In this document: in pieces, positions 1-6,494 of the stretch
Layout of the letters: each line of letters begins with the position of its first letter
Numbering within the stretch: position 1 is the stretch's first letter
From: Acidobacteriota bacterium
GTDB taxonomy: Bacteria; Acidobacteriota; Vicinamibacteria; Vicinamibacterales; 2-12-FULL-66-21
Length of the DNA stretch: 12,174 nt
Direction of reading: 5' to 3'
NCBI GenBank assembly: GCA_020200195.1
Contig: JAIVJE010000352.1
Span: 1,484 to 13,657, forward strand
The notes under the pieces: generated by a model
What the model saw: the letters and a program-made list of their open reading frames with translations, nothing else
The model's database searches: none
Told to the model about the DNA's origin: nothing
Program-made: the position numbers and the translations under genes

Positions 1-403
1 CCCCCGCCACGAAGATGCCCAGCAGAATCGATTGCCCCGCCGCGCGCGCGGCCCCGGCCCCGTCGTGCTCACCCATCCGGCGCGCGACGAGCGCGGTGGC
101 GCCGATCGACAGCCCCATAGCGGCGGTATAGATCATCGTCAGCATCGACTCGGTGAGGCCGACGGTGGCTACCGCATCCGCGCCCAGGTGGGCCACCCAG
201 AACACGTCAACGAGGGCAAAGATCGACTCCATCGCCATTTCCATGACCATGGGCACGGCGAGCATCACTACAGCGCGTCCAACAGGCGCGGAGGTGTAGT
301 CGATGGGGGACCCGCGGACGGCTTCGCGGAGGGTCGCCCAAATGGTTGGGCTGGGCACTGCCGTAGCCGGCGCGCCAAGGGGCTCCTGGGCGGAACTGGA
401 CAT
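1..403 (-). CDS. MATE family multidrug efflux transporter, N-terminal part
   Basis: This is the first 134 codons of a gene that leaves the window at its left edge. MATE proteins are inner-membrane antiporters that export cationic drugs and metabolites using a Na+ or H+ gradient. After a polar N-terminal tail of about 40 residues comes a hydrophobic helix (VGRAVVMLAVPMVMEMAMES), then the family-typical segment VDVFWVAHLGADAVATVGL, a second helix (MLTMIYTAAMGLSIGATALV) and the conserved loop ARRMGEHD. This matches the first two to three helices of MATE_1. The ATG at 403 is the first in frame ahead of the tail; no strong Shine-Dalgarno precedes it. A perfect palindrome at 422-439 lies 18 nt upstream and may be an operator. 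The next gene upstream on the same strand ends at 543, so MATE probably has its own promoter in between. Family call is firm; substrate is unknown. Confidence 0.9.
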   Translation of the reverse strand, partial: MSSSAQEPLGAPATAVPSPTIWATLREAVRGSPIDYTSAPVGRAVVMLAVPMVMEMAMESIFALVDVFWVAHLGADAVATVGLTESMLTMIYTAAMGLSIGATALVARRMGEHDGAGAARAAGQSILLGIFVAG

Positions 404-421
404 TCAACCCGTTCACGAGCC

Positions 422-439
422 AGCGCGTCCGGACGCGCT
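422..439. promoter_or_regulatory. Perfect 18-bp palindrome upstream of the MATE gene (candidate operator)
   Basis: The sequence AGCGCGTCCGGACGCGCT is identical to its own reverse complement over all 18 bases. It sits in the 139-nt gap between the 53-aa gene and the MATE start, 18 nt before the MATE ATG. Efflux pumps are often controlled by TetR- or MarR-type dimers bound to such symmetric sites. A possible minus-strand -10 (TATAGT, 481-476) lies further upstream, without a good -35. With no unpaired centre it would make a poor terminator hairpin. The operator role is inferred; no regulator gene is seen next to it. Confidence 0.45.
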
Positions 440-542
440 CATGCGTCAGACGGGCTGGGCAGGCGGACGCGAACAACTATAGCGCGTGCGCTGAGCTGGA
501 GGGAAGAAAGCGCCGTGGTCGAGGTGGTGGCGCGTCCTTGGT

Positions 543-704
543 TCAGGCGCGCTCGGGGGCGTCTTTACGGCTGTACTCCTGCTGGGTCCGCAGGATACTG
601 CACCAATCCTTGTGCTCGGCAATCGGCATCCCGCATTCGACGCAGATCCGCACCCGCGGACGGGGTTCGGCCTTACGGGAGAACAGCTTCTGAAGAATCG
701 TCAT
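543..704 (-). CDS. Small zinc-ribbon-like hypothetical protein (53 aa)
   Basis: A 53-aa basic protein of unknown function. Residues 21-35 carry C-x2-C-x6-H-x3-C (CVECGMPIAEHKDWC), which looks like a single zinc-binding knuckle. It is preceded by a short amphipathic N-terminus and followed by a charged tail. The ATG at 704 was chosen because GGAGG (713-717 on the plus strand, as CCTCC) stands 8 nt upstream; an in-frame ATG at 749 would add 15 residues without such a site. The protein has no signal peptide and no membrane segment, so it is likely cytosolic. The good ribosome binding site and the spacing of Cys and His argue that it is a real gene. Similar small CxxC proteins are common hypothetical proteins in this kind of genome; I cannot assign a role. 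Confidence 0.7.
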   Translation of the reverse strand: MTILQKLFSRKAEPRPRVRICVECGMPIAEHKDWCSILRTQQEYSRKDAPERA

Positions 705-848
705 CTGTGTCGCCTCCAGGGGACGGATGACCGGCTGATAGTGGCGCACCGGCTCCTGATAGGTCTGGTTACGTATTCAAGCCCGGCCTGGTTCACGACT
801 CGAGTCACCAGGGCCGTTATGTCTCAGACGGAGTGGGAGCTGCAAGGG

Positions 849-878
849 TTGGCAAGGGGCAAAGCAGGGTATTATAGA
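849..878 (+). promoter_or_regulatory. Candidate promoter of the single-BON-domain gene
   Basis: TTGGCA at 849-854 differs at one base from the -35 consensus. TATAGA (873-878) lies 18 nt downstream and TATTAT (870-875) 15 nt downstream, so either could act as a -10. The site is the most AT-rich spot in the gap of about 265 nt between the divergent small zinc gene and the BON gene. The -10 candidates fall inside a duplicated 12-bp unit. The hexamer match is moderate and untested. Confidence 0.3.
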
Positions 879-889
879 GGGTATTATAG
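866..889 (+). repeat. Perfect tandem duplication of a 12-bp AT-rich unit
   Basis: AGGGTATTATAG occurs twice head to tail (866-877 and 878-889) with no mismatch, followed by ATAG. It is markedly AT-rich against the GC-rich surroundings and lies 81 nt before the BON start codon. Each copy carries a -10-like TATTAT, so the duplication doubles a possible promoter element or a regulator half-site. Confidence 0.85.
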
Positions 890-922
890 ATAGTTGCGGA
901 GGCGGTCATTCCTTCCTCTTCT

Positions 923-937
923 CCGGGGACTCCCCGG
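923..937 (+). other. Small GC hairpin in the leader of the BON gene
   Basis: CCGGGG and CCCCGG pair around the 3-nt loop ACT, giving a 6-bp all-GC stem 32 nt before the ATG at 970. In the transcript it would sit between the candidate promoter and the ribosome binding site. There is no U-run, so it is not a normal intrinsic terminator. It could stabilise the 5' end or be chance in GC-rich DNA. Confidence 0.35.
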
Positions 938-969
938 GCCCGTGAAGCGTCTTAACACCGAGGAACCAC

Positions 970-1275
970 ATGCGAGCACAGGCCATCAGGCGCGCGAAGT
1001 CCGGGATGCTGGACGACGACGTGCTGCAACAGCTGATATCGGAGCGTTTCGAAGAGGATCCGTCGTTCTGGACGGGAACCGGCAAGAACCGGACAGTGGT
1101 CAGTGTTGAGGTAGACGACGGGATCGTGACGCTGACGGGAGCCGTGCGGACGGCGTCGGACAAGCGGCGTGCGGATCTCCTCGCGCGCGCACTCGGCGCC
1201 TCAGGCGTAGACAACCGCCTTCGTCTCGCCGACCCCGCCGCCCCCGCATCACCCAAGCCGCGCCGCGTCGCCTGA
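970..1275 (+). CDS. Single BON-domain protein (101 aa)
   Basis: One BON domain (bacterial OsmY and nodulation) fills about residues 14-85. It shows the usual pattern: a helical start (LQQLISERFEEDP), the strand pair VVSVEVDDGIVTLTGAVRT, then the helix ASDKRRADLLARAL and a closing strand (GVDNRLRL). BON domains are thought to bind phospholipids or peptidoglycan-associated structures in the envelope. No signal peptide or lipobox is present, so export is not supported here. This differs from the two-BON gene at 8343, which keeps a lipobox. The ATG at 970 is preceded by GAGGA with 5 nt spacing. The C-terminus is a low-complexity Pro/Ala/Arg tail. ppc begins 80 nt downstream on the same strand, but cotranscription is uncertain. 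Domain call is firm; role unknown. Confidence 0.85.
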   Translation: MRAQAIRRAKSGMLDDDVLQQLISERFEEDPSFWTGTGKNRTVVSVEVDDGIVTLTGAVRTASDKRRADLLARALGASGVDNRLRLADPAAPASPKPRRVA

Positions 1276-1355
1276 CACTAGGCGCACCGAACAGCCTCGG
1301 ATCCGTCAGTTGACCCGGACGCCGTCATGCAGCATGGTGGCTTTGCGCCGCTGCC

Positions 1356-4037
1356 ATGCCTCCGGTTGATCCCCACGAACCGCTCCGCGACGACGTCCGG
1401 CTCCTTGGCGAGATACTGGGGCGCACGTTGCGGGAGCGCGCCGGCACCCCGCTGTTCGAGACCGTCGAACGCGTGCGTGCGCTCTCCAAACGCGGTCATA
1501 GCGGCAGCGACCGCAACCTGGAAGCTCTGGCGGAGCTGTTGCGTGCCCTCCCGGTCGAGGCTGCGGTCCCGGTTGCCCGCAGCTTCTCCCATTTCCTGAC
1601 GCTCGCCAATATCGCCGAACAGCACCATCGTGTCCGACGGCGGCGTGCATACCAGCGCGATCCCGGCGCACCGCTCCAGCCTGCGTCGTTCGATGATACG
1701 TTCGGGCGCTTGCGCGCAGAAGGCGTAGACGCTGATGCGCTGCATGCGGCGGCCGCCGCGCTCCGCATCGAGCTGGTGCTGACGGCCCATCCGACGGCCA
1801 TCATCCGGCGCAGCCTCAGTCACAAGCAGTTGAAAATCGCAGAAGCTCTCGCCCAACGAGACCATCCCGACCTTACGGTCCCGGAGCGCGAGGACGTCAT
1901 CGACGCGCTCCGTCGCGAAATCACGGCTGCGTGGGAGACAGAAGAGATTCGGCCGCGTCCTCCGACCCCGATAGACGAGGCGATTGCCGGCCTCTTGGTG
2001 TTCGAACAGGCGCTCTGGGACGCCCTGCCGCGTTACCTCCGGTCGCTCGACCGAGCGCTGCAGCGGGCAACTGGCAGACCGCTGCCTCTCGACGCCGCTC
2101 CTATCCGGTTCGGGTCGTGGATGGGCGGTGACCGCGACGGGAATCCTGCCGTGACTCCAGACGTCACCCGGCACGTGTGCCTCGTCTCCCGCTGGATGGC
2201 GGCCGAGTTGTACGAACGGGAGATTTCGGCGCTGTATTTCGAGCTGTCGGTCACCGACGCGGCGCCGGAGCTGCGCAAGCGTGTATCGGGCGCCCCCGAA
2301 CCGTATCGTGCGCTGCTCCGGGACGTGCGGGCCCGGATGCGCGCCACACGAGAGCAGCTTGCGCTGGAACTCTCCGGAAGTAGAGAACCCTCACACGCGC
2401 CGCCAACTTCGAGTTCAGCGGAACGCGGCAGCGCCGAGTACCTGGCTGTTGCCGATCTTCTCGAGCCGCTGAATCTGTGCCATCGATCGCTCATCGCCAC
2501 CGGGCAGGAGGTCATCGCCGGCGGCCGGCTCACGGACGTGATCCGGCGCGCGGCGTCGTTCGGCCTGACGCTCGTGCGTCTCGATCTGCGGCAGCACGCA
2601 GCCCGCCACGCCGCGGCGCTGGACGTCATCACGCGGCGAGCGGGCGCCGGCTCGTACCTCTCGTGGTCGGAATCGGACCGCCAGGGATTTCTCCGGAGCG
2701 CACTGCGAGACGCCGGCCCCATCCAGTCGCTCGATATCGCTGCAGACGATGAGGTCCGCGGTGTCATCGACACCTTCCGGACAGCCGCGGCGCTCCACCC
2801 GGAGTCGCTCGGCGCGTATGTCGTCTCGATGACGCACGCCCCATCCGACGTGCTGGCCGTCGAGGTACTGCAGGCGCAAGCCGGCGCACGGCTCCGCACG
2901 GTTCCCCTGTTCGAGCAGGTGGATGACCTGCATCATGCGGCCGCCACGATGCGCGCGCTCTTCGCGATCCCGGAGTATCGCGATCGAATCGATGGACGGC
3001 AGGAAGTCATGATCGGTTACTCCGACTCGGCGAAAGACAGTGGGCGGCTTGCGGCGAATTGGGCCCTGTACCGCGCGCAGGAGTCGATTCTGGACGTGTG
3101 CCGCGATGCCGGAATTCAACTGACGCTGTTTCACGGCCGTGGCGGGAGCATCGGACGCGGCGGCGGACCGACCTACGTGGCTATCCAGTCGCAACCGCCC
3201 GGTTCGATTTCGGGGCGCCTTCGCGTCACGGAACAGGGTGAGATGATCCAGGCCCAGTTCGGTCTGCCGGAAATCGCGGCGCGGACGCTCGAGGTCTACA
3301 CCACCGCCACACTTCACGCGACGCTGGCCACATCTGCATCCCCGCGCCCCGCCTGGCGCGACGCAATGAAGGAGCTGGCTGACAACGCGCGCTGCGCGTA
3401 CAGGCAGGTCGTCTATGACGACCCGCGGTTCGTCGAATACTTCCGTTACGCCACACCGGAAGTCGAGCTGGGGGCGCTCCCAATCGGTAGCCGCCCCGCA
3501 CGGCGTGAGAAACACGGCGGTGTGAATTCGCTGCGCGCCATCCCGTGGGTATTTGCCTGGACGCAAACGCGGCTGCTGCTGCCGTCCTGGTTGGGCGCGG
3601 GCGAAGCCTTGGCCGGCGCGATCGCACGAGGGGAGCTCGCGCGGCTTCAAGAGATGTACAAGAGCTGGCCCTTCTTCCGCTCGACCATGGGCCTGATCGA
3701 AACCGTCCTGGCGGAAGCTGACGCGCATATCGCCGCGGAGTACGACCGGCGGCTGGTGCCATCCGCACTGCAGCCCATCGGCGCCGATCTGCGTGAGCGC
3801 CTCCGCACAGCCGCCCGGGCCGTGCTCGAGGTGACTGGCCACAGCGTCCTTCTCGAAGACAACCCGGTGCTCCGCCGCTCGATCGACGTGCGCAACCCGT
3901 ACGTCGATCCCATCAACCTGGTGCAGATCGAGCTGCTCCGGCGTTTGCGCGAGGATGACAACCCGGATCCAGCGGTGGTGAAGGCGTTCCTGACGACCGT
4001 GAACGGCATCGCCGCGGGGATGCGGAATACGGGGTAG
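1356..4037 (+). CDS. ppc: Phosphoenolpyruvate carboxylase (893 aa)
   Basis: Makes oxaloacetate from phosphoenolpyruvate and bicarbonate, refilling the TCA cycle; a cytosolic homotetramer in known bacteria. Length and order match the family. The catalytic His lies in VLTAHPTAIIRRS (H145). The PEP/Mg site includes SWMGGDRDGNP. The second signature is VMIGYSDSAKDSG, followed by the glycine loop FHGRGGSIGRGGG (R595, R601). The C-terminus is RNPYVDPINLVQIELL and the invariant ending AAGMRNTG. Two changes stand out. The signature HPT-E/Q is HPT-A here (A148). The position of E. coli K773, an aspartate-inhibitor ligand, is E787, while R601, R846 and N891 of that site are kept. The 1356 start aligns with the N-terminal helix of E. 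coli PEPC; no clear Shine-Dalgarno precedes it. It converges on the DUF5996 gene, with 28 nt between the two stops. Confidence 0.97.
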   Translation: MPPVDPHEPLRDDVRLLGEILGRTLRERAGTPLFETVERVRALSKRGHSGSDRNLEALAELLRALPVEAAVPVARSFSHFLTLANIAEQHHRVRRRRAYQRDPGAPLQPASFDDTFGRLRAEGVDADALHAAAAALRIELVLTAHPTAIIRRSLSHKQLKIAEALAQRDHPDLTVPEREDVIDALRREITAAWETEEIRPRPPTPIDEAIAGLLVFEQALWDALPRYLRSLDRALQRATGRPLPLDAAPIRFGSWMGGDRDGNPAVTPDVTRHVCLVSRWMAAELYEREISALYFELSVTDAAPELRKRVSGAPEPYRALLRDVRARMRATREQLALELSGSREPSHAPPTSSSAERGSAEYLAVADLLEPLNLCHRSLIATGQEVIAGGRLTDVIRRAASFGLTLVRLDLRQHAARHAAALDVITRRAGAGSYLSWSESDRQGFLRSALRDAGPIQSLDIAADDEVRGVIDTFRTAAALHPESLGAYVVSMTHAPSDVLAVEVLQAQAGARLRTVPLFEQVDDLHHAAATMRALFAIPEYRDRIDGRQEVMIGYSDSAKDSGRLAANWALYRAQESILDVCRDAGIQLTLFHGRGGSIGRGGGPTYVAIQSQPPGSISGRLRVTEQGEMIQAQFGLPEIAARTLEVYTTATLHATLATSASPRPAWRDAMKELADNARCAYRQVVYDDPRFVEYFRYATPEVELGALPIGSRPARREKHGGVNSLRAIPWVFAWTQTRLLLPSWLGAGEALAGAIARGELARLQEMYKSWPFFRSTMGLIETVLAEADAHIAAEYDRRLVPSALQPIGADLRERLRTAARAVLEVTGHSVLLEDNPVLRRSIDVRNPYVDPINLVQIELLRRLREDDNPDPAVVKAFLTTVNGIAAGMRNTG

Positions 4038-4065
4038 GGATCGAGTAGTCGCTGGTCCTCGGTCC

Positions 4066-5004
4066 TTAGTGCTTACTGTTCAACCTGACGCCCTCGAGGG
4101 AGGGGCGTTCCCAGCGTGCTAGGTCCGCGGCGGCTTCATACGTGGACTGCAGAAACTCCAGCAGCGTGTCATCCGGAGTGCGCGACTCCCGGACCACGTC
4201 ATACGGCAAGATGAACTCGCGGAAGTCCCGGCTGTAAAATGCCCCGTCCGGACGCACGGGGGTGTCGGCGAATCCCGGCGGCTCCGGATACGCGTACGCG
4301 TAGAACGCTGCGTAATCGATCGGCGCCGTGCCTGTCCAGAGACCGCAACTGCTCACCTCGTGTGAGTACGCTTCGCGCGTCACGGGGTCTGGCATATTTG
4401 GAATGCCGCCCGGATGCGGCGGCGCAGTGCGGCCCGAAAATCGCGTGACGGCCAGATCCATGCCGCCCCAGAACAGGTGAACGGGGCTGCACTTCCCGAT
4501 GAACCGCCCCCGAAACTCCTTCATCACCCGATCTGCCTGCACGAGGATCCGCCAGAAGCGCTGGACGGCGTCGGCATCGTACGCTCTGTGGATCTCGTCT
4601 CGGGAAAACGGCACCGCTTCCGGCACTTCGTTCGGCTTCCCGGCAATGCGGACGGGCAGCCCCAACTGCTCGAGCTCTGTCATCAAACGCCGATAGAACG
4701 AGGCAACCGGCTGCGGCTCCAGCTTCAGCCCGCCGACCGATCCCTCGCTCGATGCGATGATGAGACGGTGGTCAAAAAAATCCAGGTCGATCTGAAATGT
4801 TCGTTCACCGTGCGGGATCGGCGACGTGGTCAGGCCGCGCGCGGTGATGTACAGCGTCGTGTGCCACGAATGATTGATCGGCGCTGCCTGTGCGAGCCGC
4901 ACCTTACCGACAACCTGCAGCCACATGTGCAACGTGTCGCGGGTGGCAATCCATTCCTGCAGGGGAAGAGGCGGCCAGCTGTCGCGGTTCACGGTGAATA
5001 ACAT
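4066..5004 (-). CDS. DUF5996 family protein (312 aa)
   Basis: A 312-aa soluble protein of the DUF5996 family, whose biochemical function is not known to me. The family hallmark is visible at the N-terminus: SWPPLPLQEW, then TRDTLHMWLQVVGKVRLAQ, then NHSWHTTLYITARGLTTSPI. A second conserved block holds FWGGMDLAVTRFSGR, with PPHPGG and then EAYSHEVSSCGLW, and FYAYAYPEPPGF near the C-terminus. The many conserved His, Trp and Tyr residues would fit a binding or catalytic pocket, but this is inference. There is no signal peptide or membrane helix. The ATG at 5004 gives the usual short leader before the first conserved block; no strong ribosome binding site is seen. It is divergent from the UBP zinc-finger gene, sharing a 93-nt intergenic region. 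Confidence 0.85.
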   Translation of the reverse strand: MLFTVNRDSWPPLPLQEWIATRDTLHMWLQVVGKVRLAQAAPINHSWHTTLYITARGLTTSPIPHGERTFQIDLDFFDHRLIIASSEGSVGGLKLEPQPVASFYRRLMTELEQLGLPVRIAGKPNEVPEAVPFSRDEIHRAYDADAVQRFWRILVQADRVMKEFRGRFIGKCSPVHLFWGGMDLAVTRFSGRTAPPHPGGIPNMPDPVTREAYSHEVSSCGLWTGTAPIDYAAFYAYAYPEPPGFADTPVRPDGAFYSRDFREFILPYDVVRESRTPDDTLLEFLQSTYEAAADLARWERPSLEGVRLNSKH

Positions 5005-5097
5005 TCCGACAGCCTACTACACGCGCCAGCGTGCGATGATCGCATGGACGCCCCGGAATTCTCCTGTGGGCTCCTGCGGCACGATCGAGAGGCACAC

Positions 5098-5367
5098 GTG
5101 AACGAACAGTCCTGCACCCACATCGAAGACGTGGTCACCGTCAGGCTGCCGCATCAGCGCGCATGCCAGGAATGCGTCAAAGTCGCGTCTACCTGGGTCC
5201 ACCTGCGGACGTGTCAGAGCTGCGGCATGACGCACTGCTGCGACTCCTCTCCCAGCAAGCACGCCAGCCAGCACGCGCGGGCCCGCGCGCATCCGGTCGT
5301 CGCATCGGCTGAGCCGCGGGAGCGGTGGCTCTACTGCTACCCAGACGATGCGATCGCGCCGTACTAG
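5098..5367 (+). CDS. UBP-type zinc finger domain protein (89 aa)
   Basis: A stand-alone ZnF-UBP domain. In eukaryotes this fold binds the C-terminal Gly-Gly of ubiquitin; in bacteria short single-domain versions are common and their ligand is unsettled. Likely zinc ligands are C6/H8, C23/C26, C39/C42, C47, H55, H59 and H65, in the recognisable order CTH...CQEC...WVHLRTCQSCG...CCDSSPSKHASQH...HP. The C-terminal WLYCYPDD also matches the domain end. The GTG at 5098 was chosen: GAGAGG (5087-5092) stands 5 nt upstream and the protein then starts where family members start. An in-frame ATG at 5044 would add 18 residues unlike the family. It is probably cytosolic and monocistronic, as the next gene converges on it. 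Confidence 0.85.
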   Translation: MNEQSCTHIEDVVTVRLPHQRACQECVKVASTWVHLRTCQSCGMTHCCDSSPSKHASQHARARAHPVVASAEPRERWLYCYPDDAIAPY

Positions 5368-5446
5368 TTGTCCCGCGTCCGGCATTCGCTGAGAGACTCT
5401 CCGCCGTGGCGAAGTCATCCGACACACGCCGACTTGGGTAGGCGCG

Positions 5447-6398
5447 TCAGCTTGTCGGGCCACACTCGACGACAAAACGGCCCGACGGTTGCCGCTCGGC
5501 AGCCCGGACTTCCAACGCCGCTGCGCGAGCCAGTTCGCGGAACTCCGAGAGCCCTCGGTCCTTCCCCCCCACCAGCACCATCATCAATAGCTCCGGCGAG
5601 GGGCCGCTGCTCTCGTCTGGGGAGACCCCGTTCAGGACGACAACGCGACCTGAAGGACGCGCCGCGTCAGCGCAGCGCGTCAGGATCGCAAGCGCCTCGC
5701 GATCGGGCCAGTCGGCCAGCACGCTCTTGAGTAGATAGAGATCGGCACTGGCTGGGAGCGGATCGAAGAAACTCTGCCCGACTGTCGTGACGCGACCGGC
5801 GACACCGGCAGCCTCAAATACTTCGCCGGATCGGGCCACCGTCGCCGGGAGGTCGACCAGCGTGCCCCGCACGGCGGGCCGGGCTCGAAGGATTTCTGCC
5901 AGGAGCGACCCTGTGCCCCCTCCGACATCAACCACCGTGCGCACTGATTCCCAGCCGCCGGTGACCAGTACTTCCGGGTCAGGCGTGCCGTGTCCCGGTG
6001 GTCCCATCAACGCGTCGAAGCTCGCGGCGATATCCGGATGGGCCTGCAGATCCTCCCAGAAAGGCCGGCCAAACACGGTGTGGTAGGCCGGCGCGCCCGT
6101 CCTCACCGCGGTGAGCAATGAGCCCCACGCGTATGCCATACGGCATCAGCATACAGGCAGGCTCGTTCAATGCGAACCGGCCGGGCAGCGGCTCCTCGAA
6201 CACACCGTGGCTGACAAGATGCCTCAGCACTCTGTGCAGAGAATCGGAATTGCAGCCTGACGCCGCGGCGAGATCATCGATCTGAGTTTTGCCGGCGGCG
6301 AGGTGATCGGGTATGCCGAGTGTCGACACCACGTGAACGCACCACGGGGTGCACAGATCGCTCAGCGCCCGGATGTCCACCTTGTCTCGTGGGGGCAT
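5447..6398 (-). pseudogene. SAM-dependent O-methyltransferase (acetylserotonin/COMT-like), broken by internal deletion and frameshift
   Basis: Two frames together spell one O-methyltransferase. The first, from the ATG at 6398, gives the dimerisation/winged-helix N-terminus (ALSDLCTPWCVHVVSTLGIP, then LHRVLRHLVSHGVFEEP, PGRFALNEPA) to about 6147. The second, from about 6139 to the stop at 5447, gives the catalytic part: AYAWGSLLTAVRTGAPAY, then FGRPFWEDLQAHP and the SAM-binding VVDVGGGTGSLLAEIL. Around 6130-6150 the frame changes and roughly 15-20 family residues between NEPA and AYAWG are missing, so this is a deletion rather than a one-base slip. The junction contains the inverted repeat ATGCC-N4-GGCAT. 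The catalytic His of the family (LHDW) is also Ala here (VLADWPD). An ATG at 6139 could start the catalytic half alone, without its dimerisation domain. Assembly error is the alternative. Confidence 0.8.
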
Positions 6399-6494
6399 AC
6401 GTGATGGATCGGTATGATCTCATGAGAGGCGGACGCGGGCGGATCATGCCTGCCTGCGCCCGGCGCAGCTTGTGCAATCCGATTCCGGGGCTTC

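Noticed and set aside
32..730. A 232-codon plus-strand open frame over the MATE 5' end
   Set aside because: The opposite strand encodes an unmistakable MATE N-terminus and a small zinc protein with good start signals.
850..866. Possible sigma-54 site (TTGGCA...GCA) before the BON gene
   Set aside because: The GG to GC distance is one base off the required spacing and no enhancer-binding protein site is evident.
1310..1338. Possible ppc promoter (TTGACC with CATGGT 17 nt later)
   Set aside because: The -35 is good but the -10 matches only half the consensus, so I do not list it as a feature.
1278..2174. A 298-codon minus-strand open frame over the ppc 5' half
   Set aside because: Shadow of ppc; no motif and no plausible start region.
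2415..3842. A 475-codon open frame antisense to ppc
   Set aside because: It lies wholly opposite the highly conserved PEPC frame, reads as Arg/Gly/His-rich sequence with no domain, and has no ribosome binding site; it is a GC-bias shadow.
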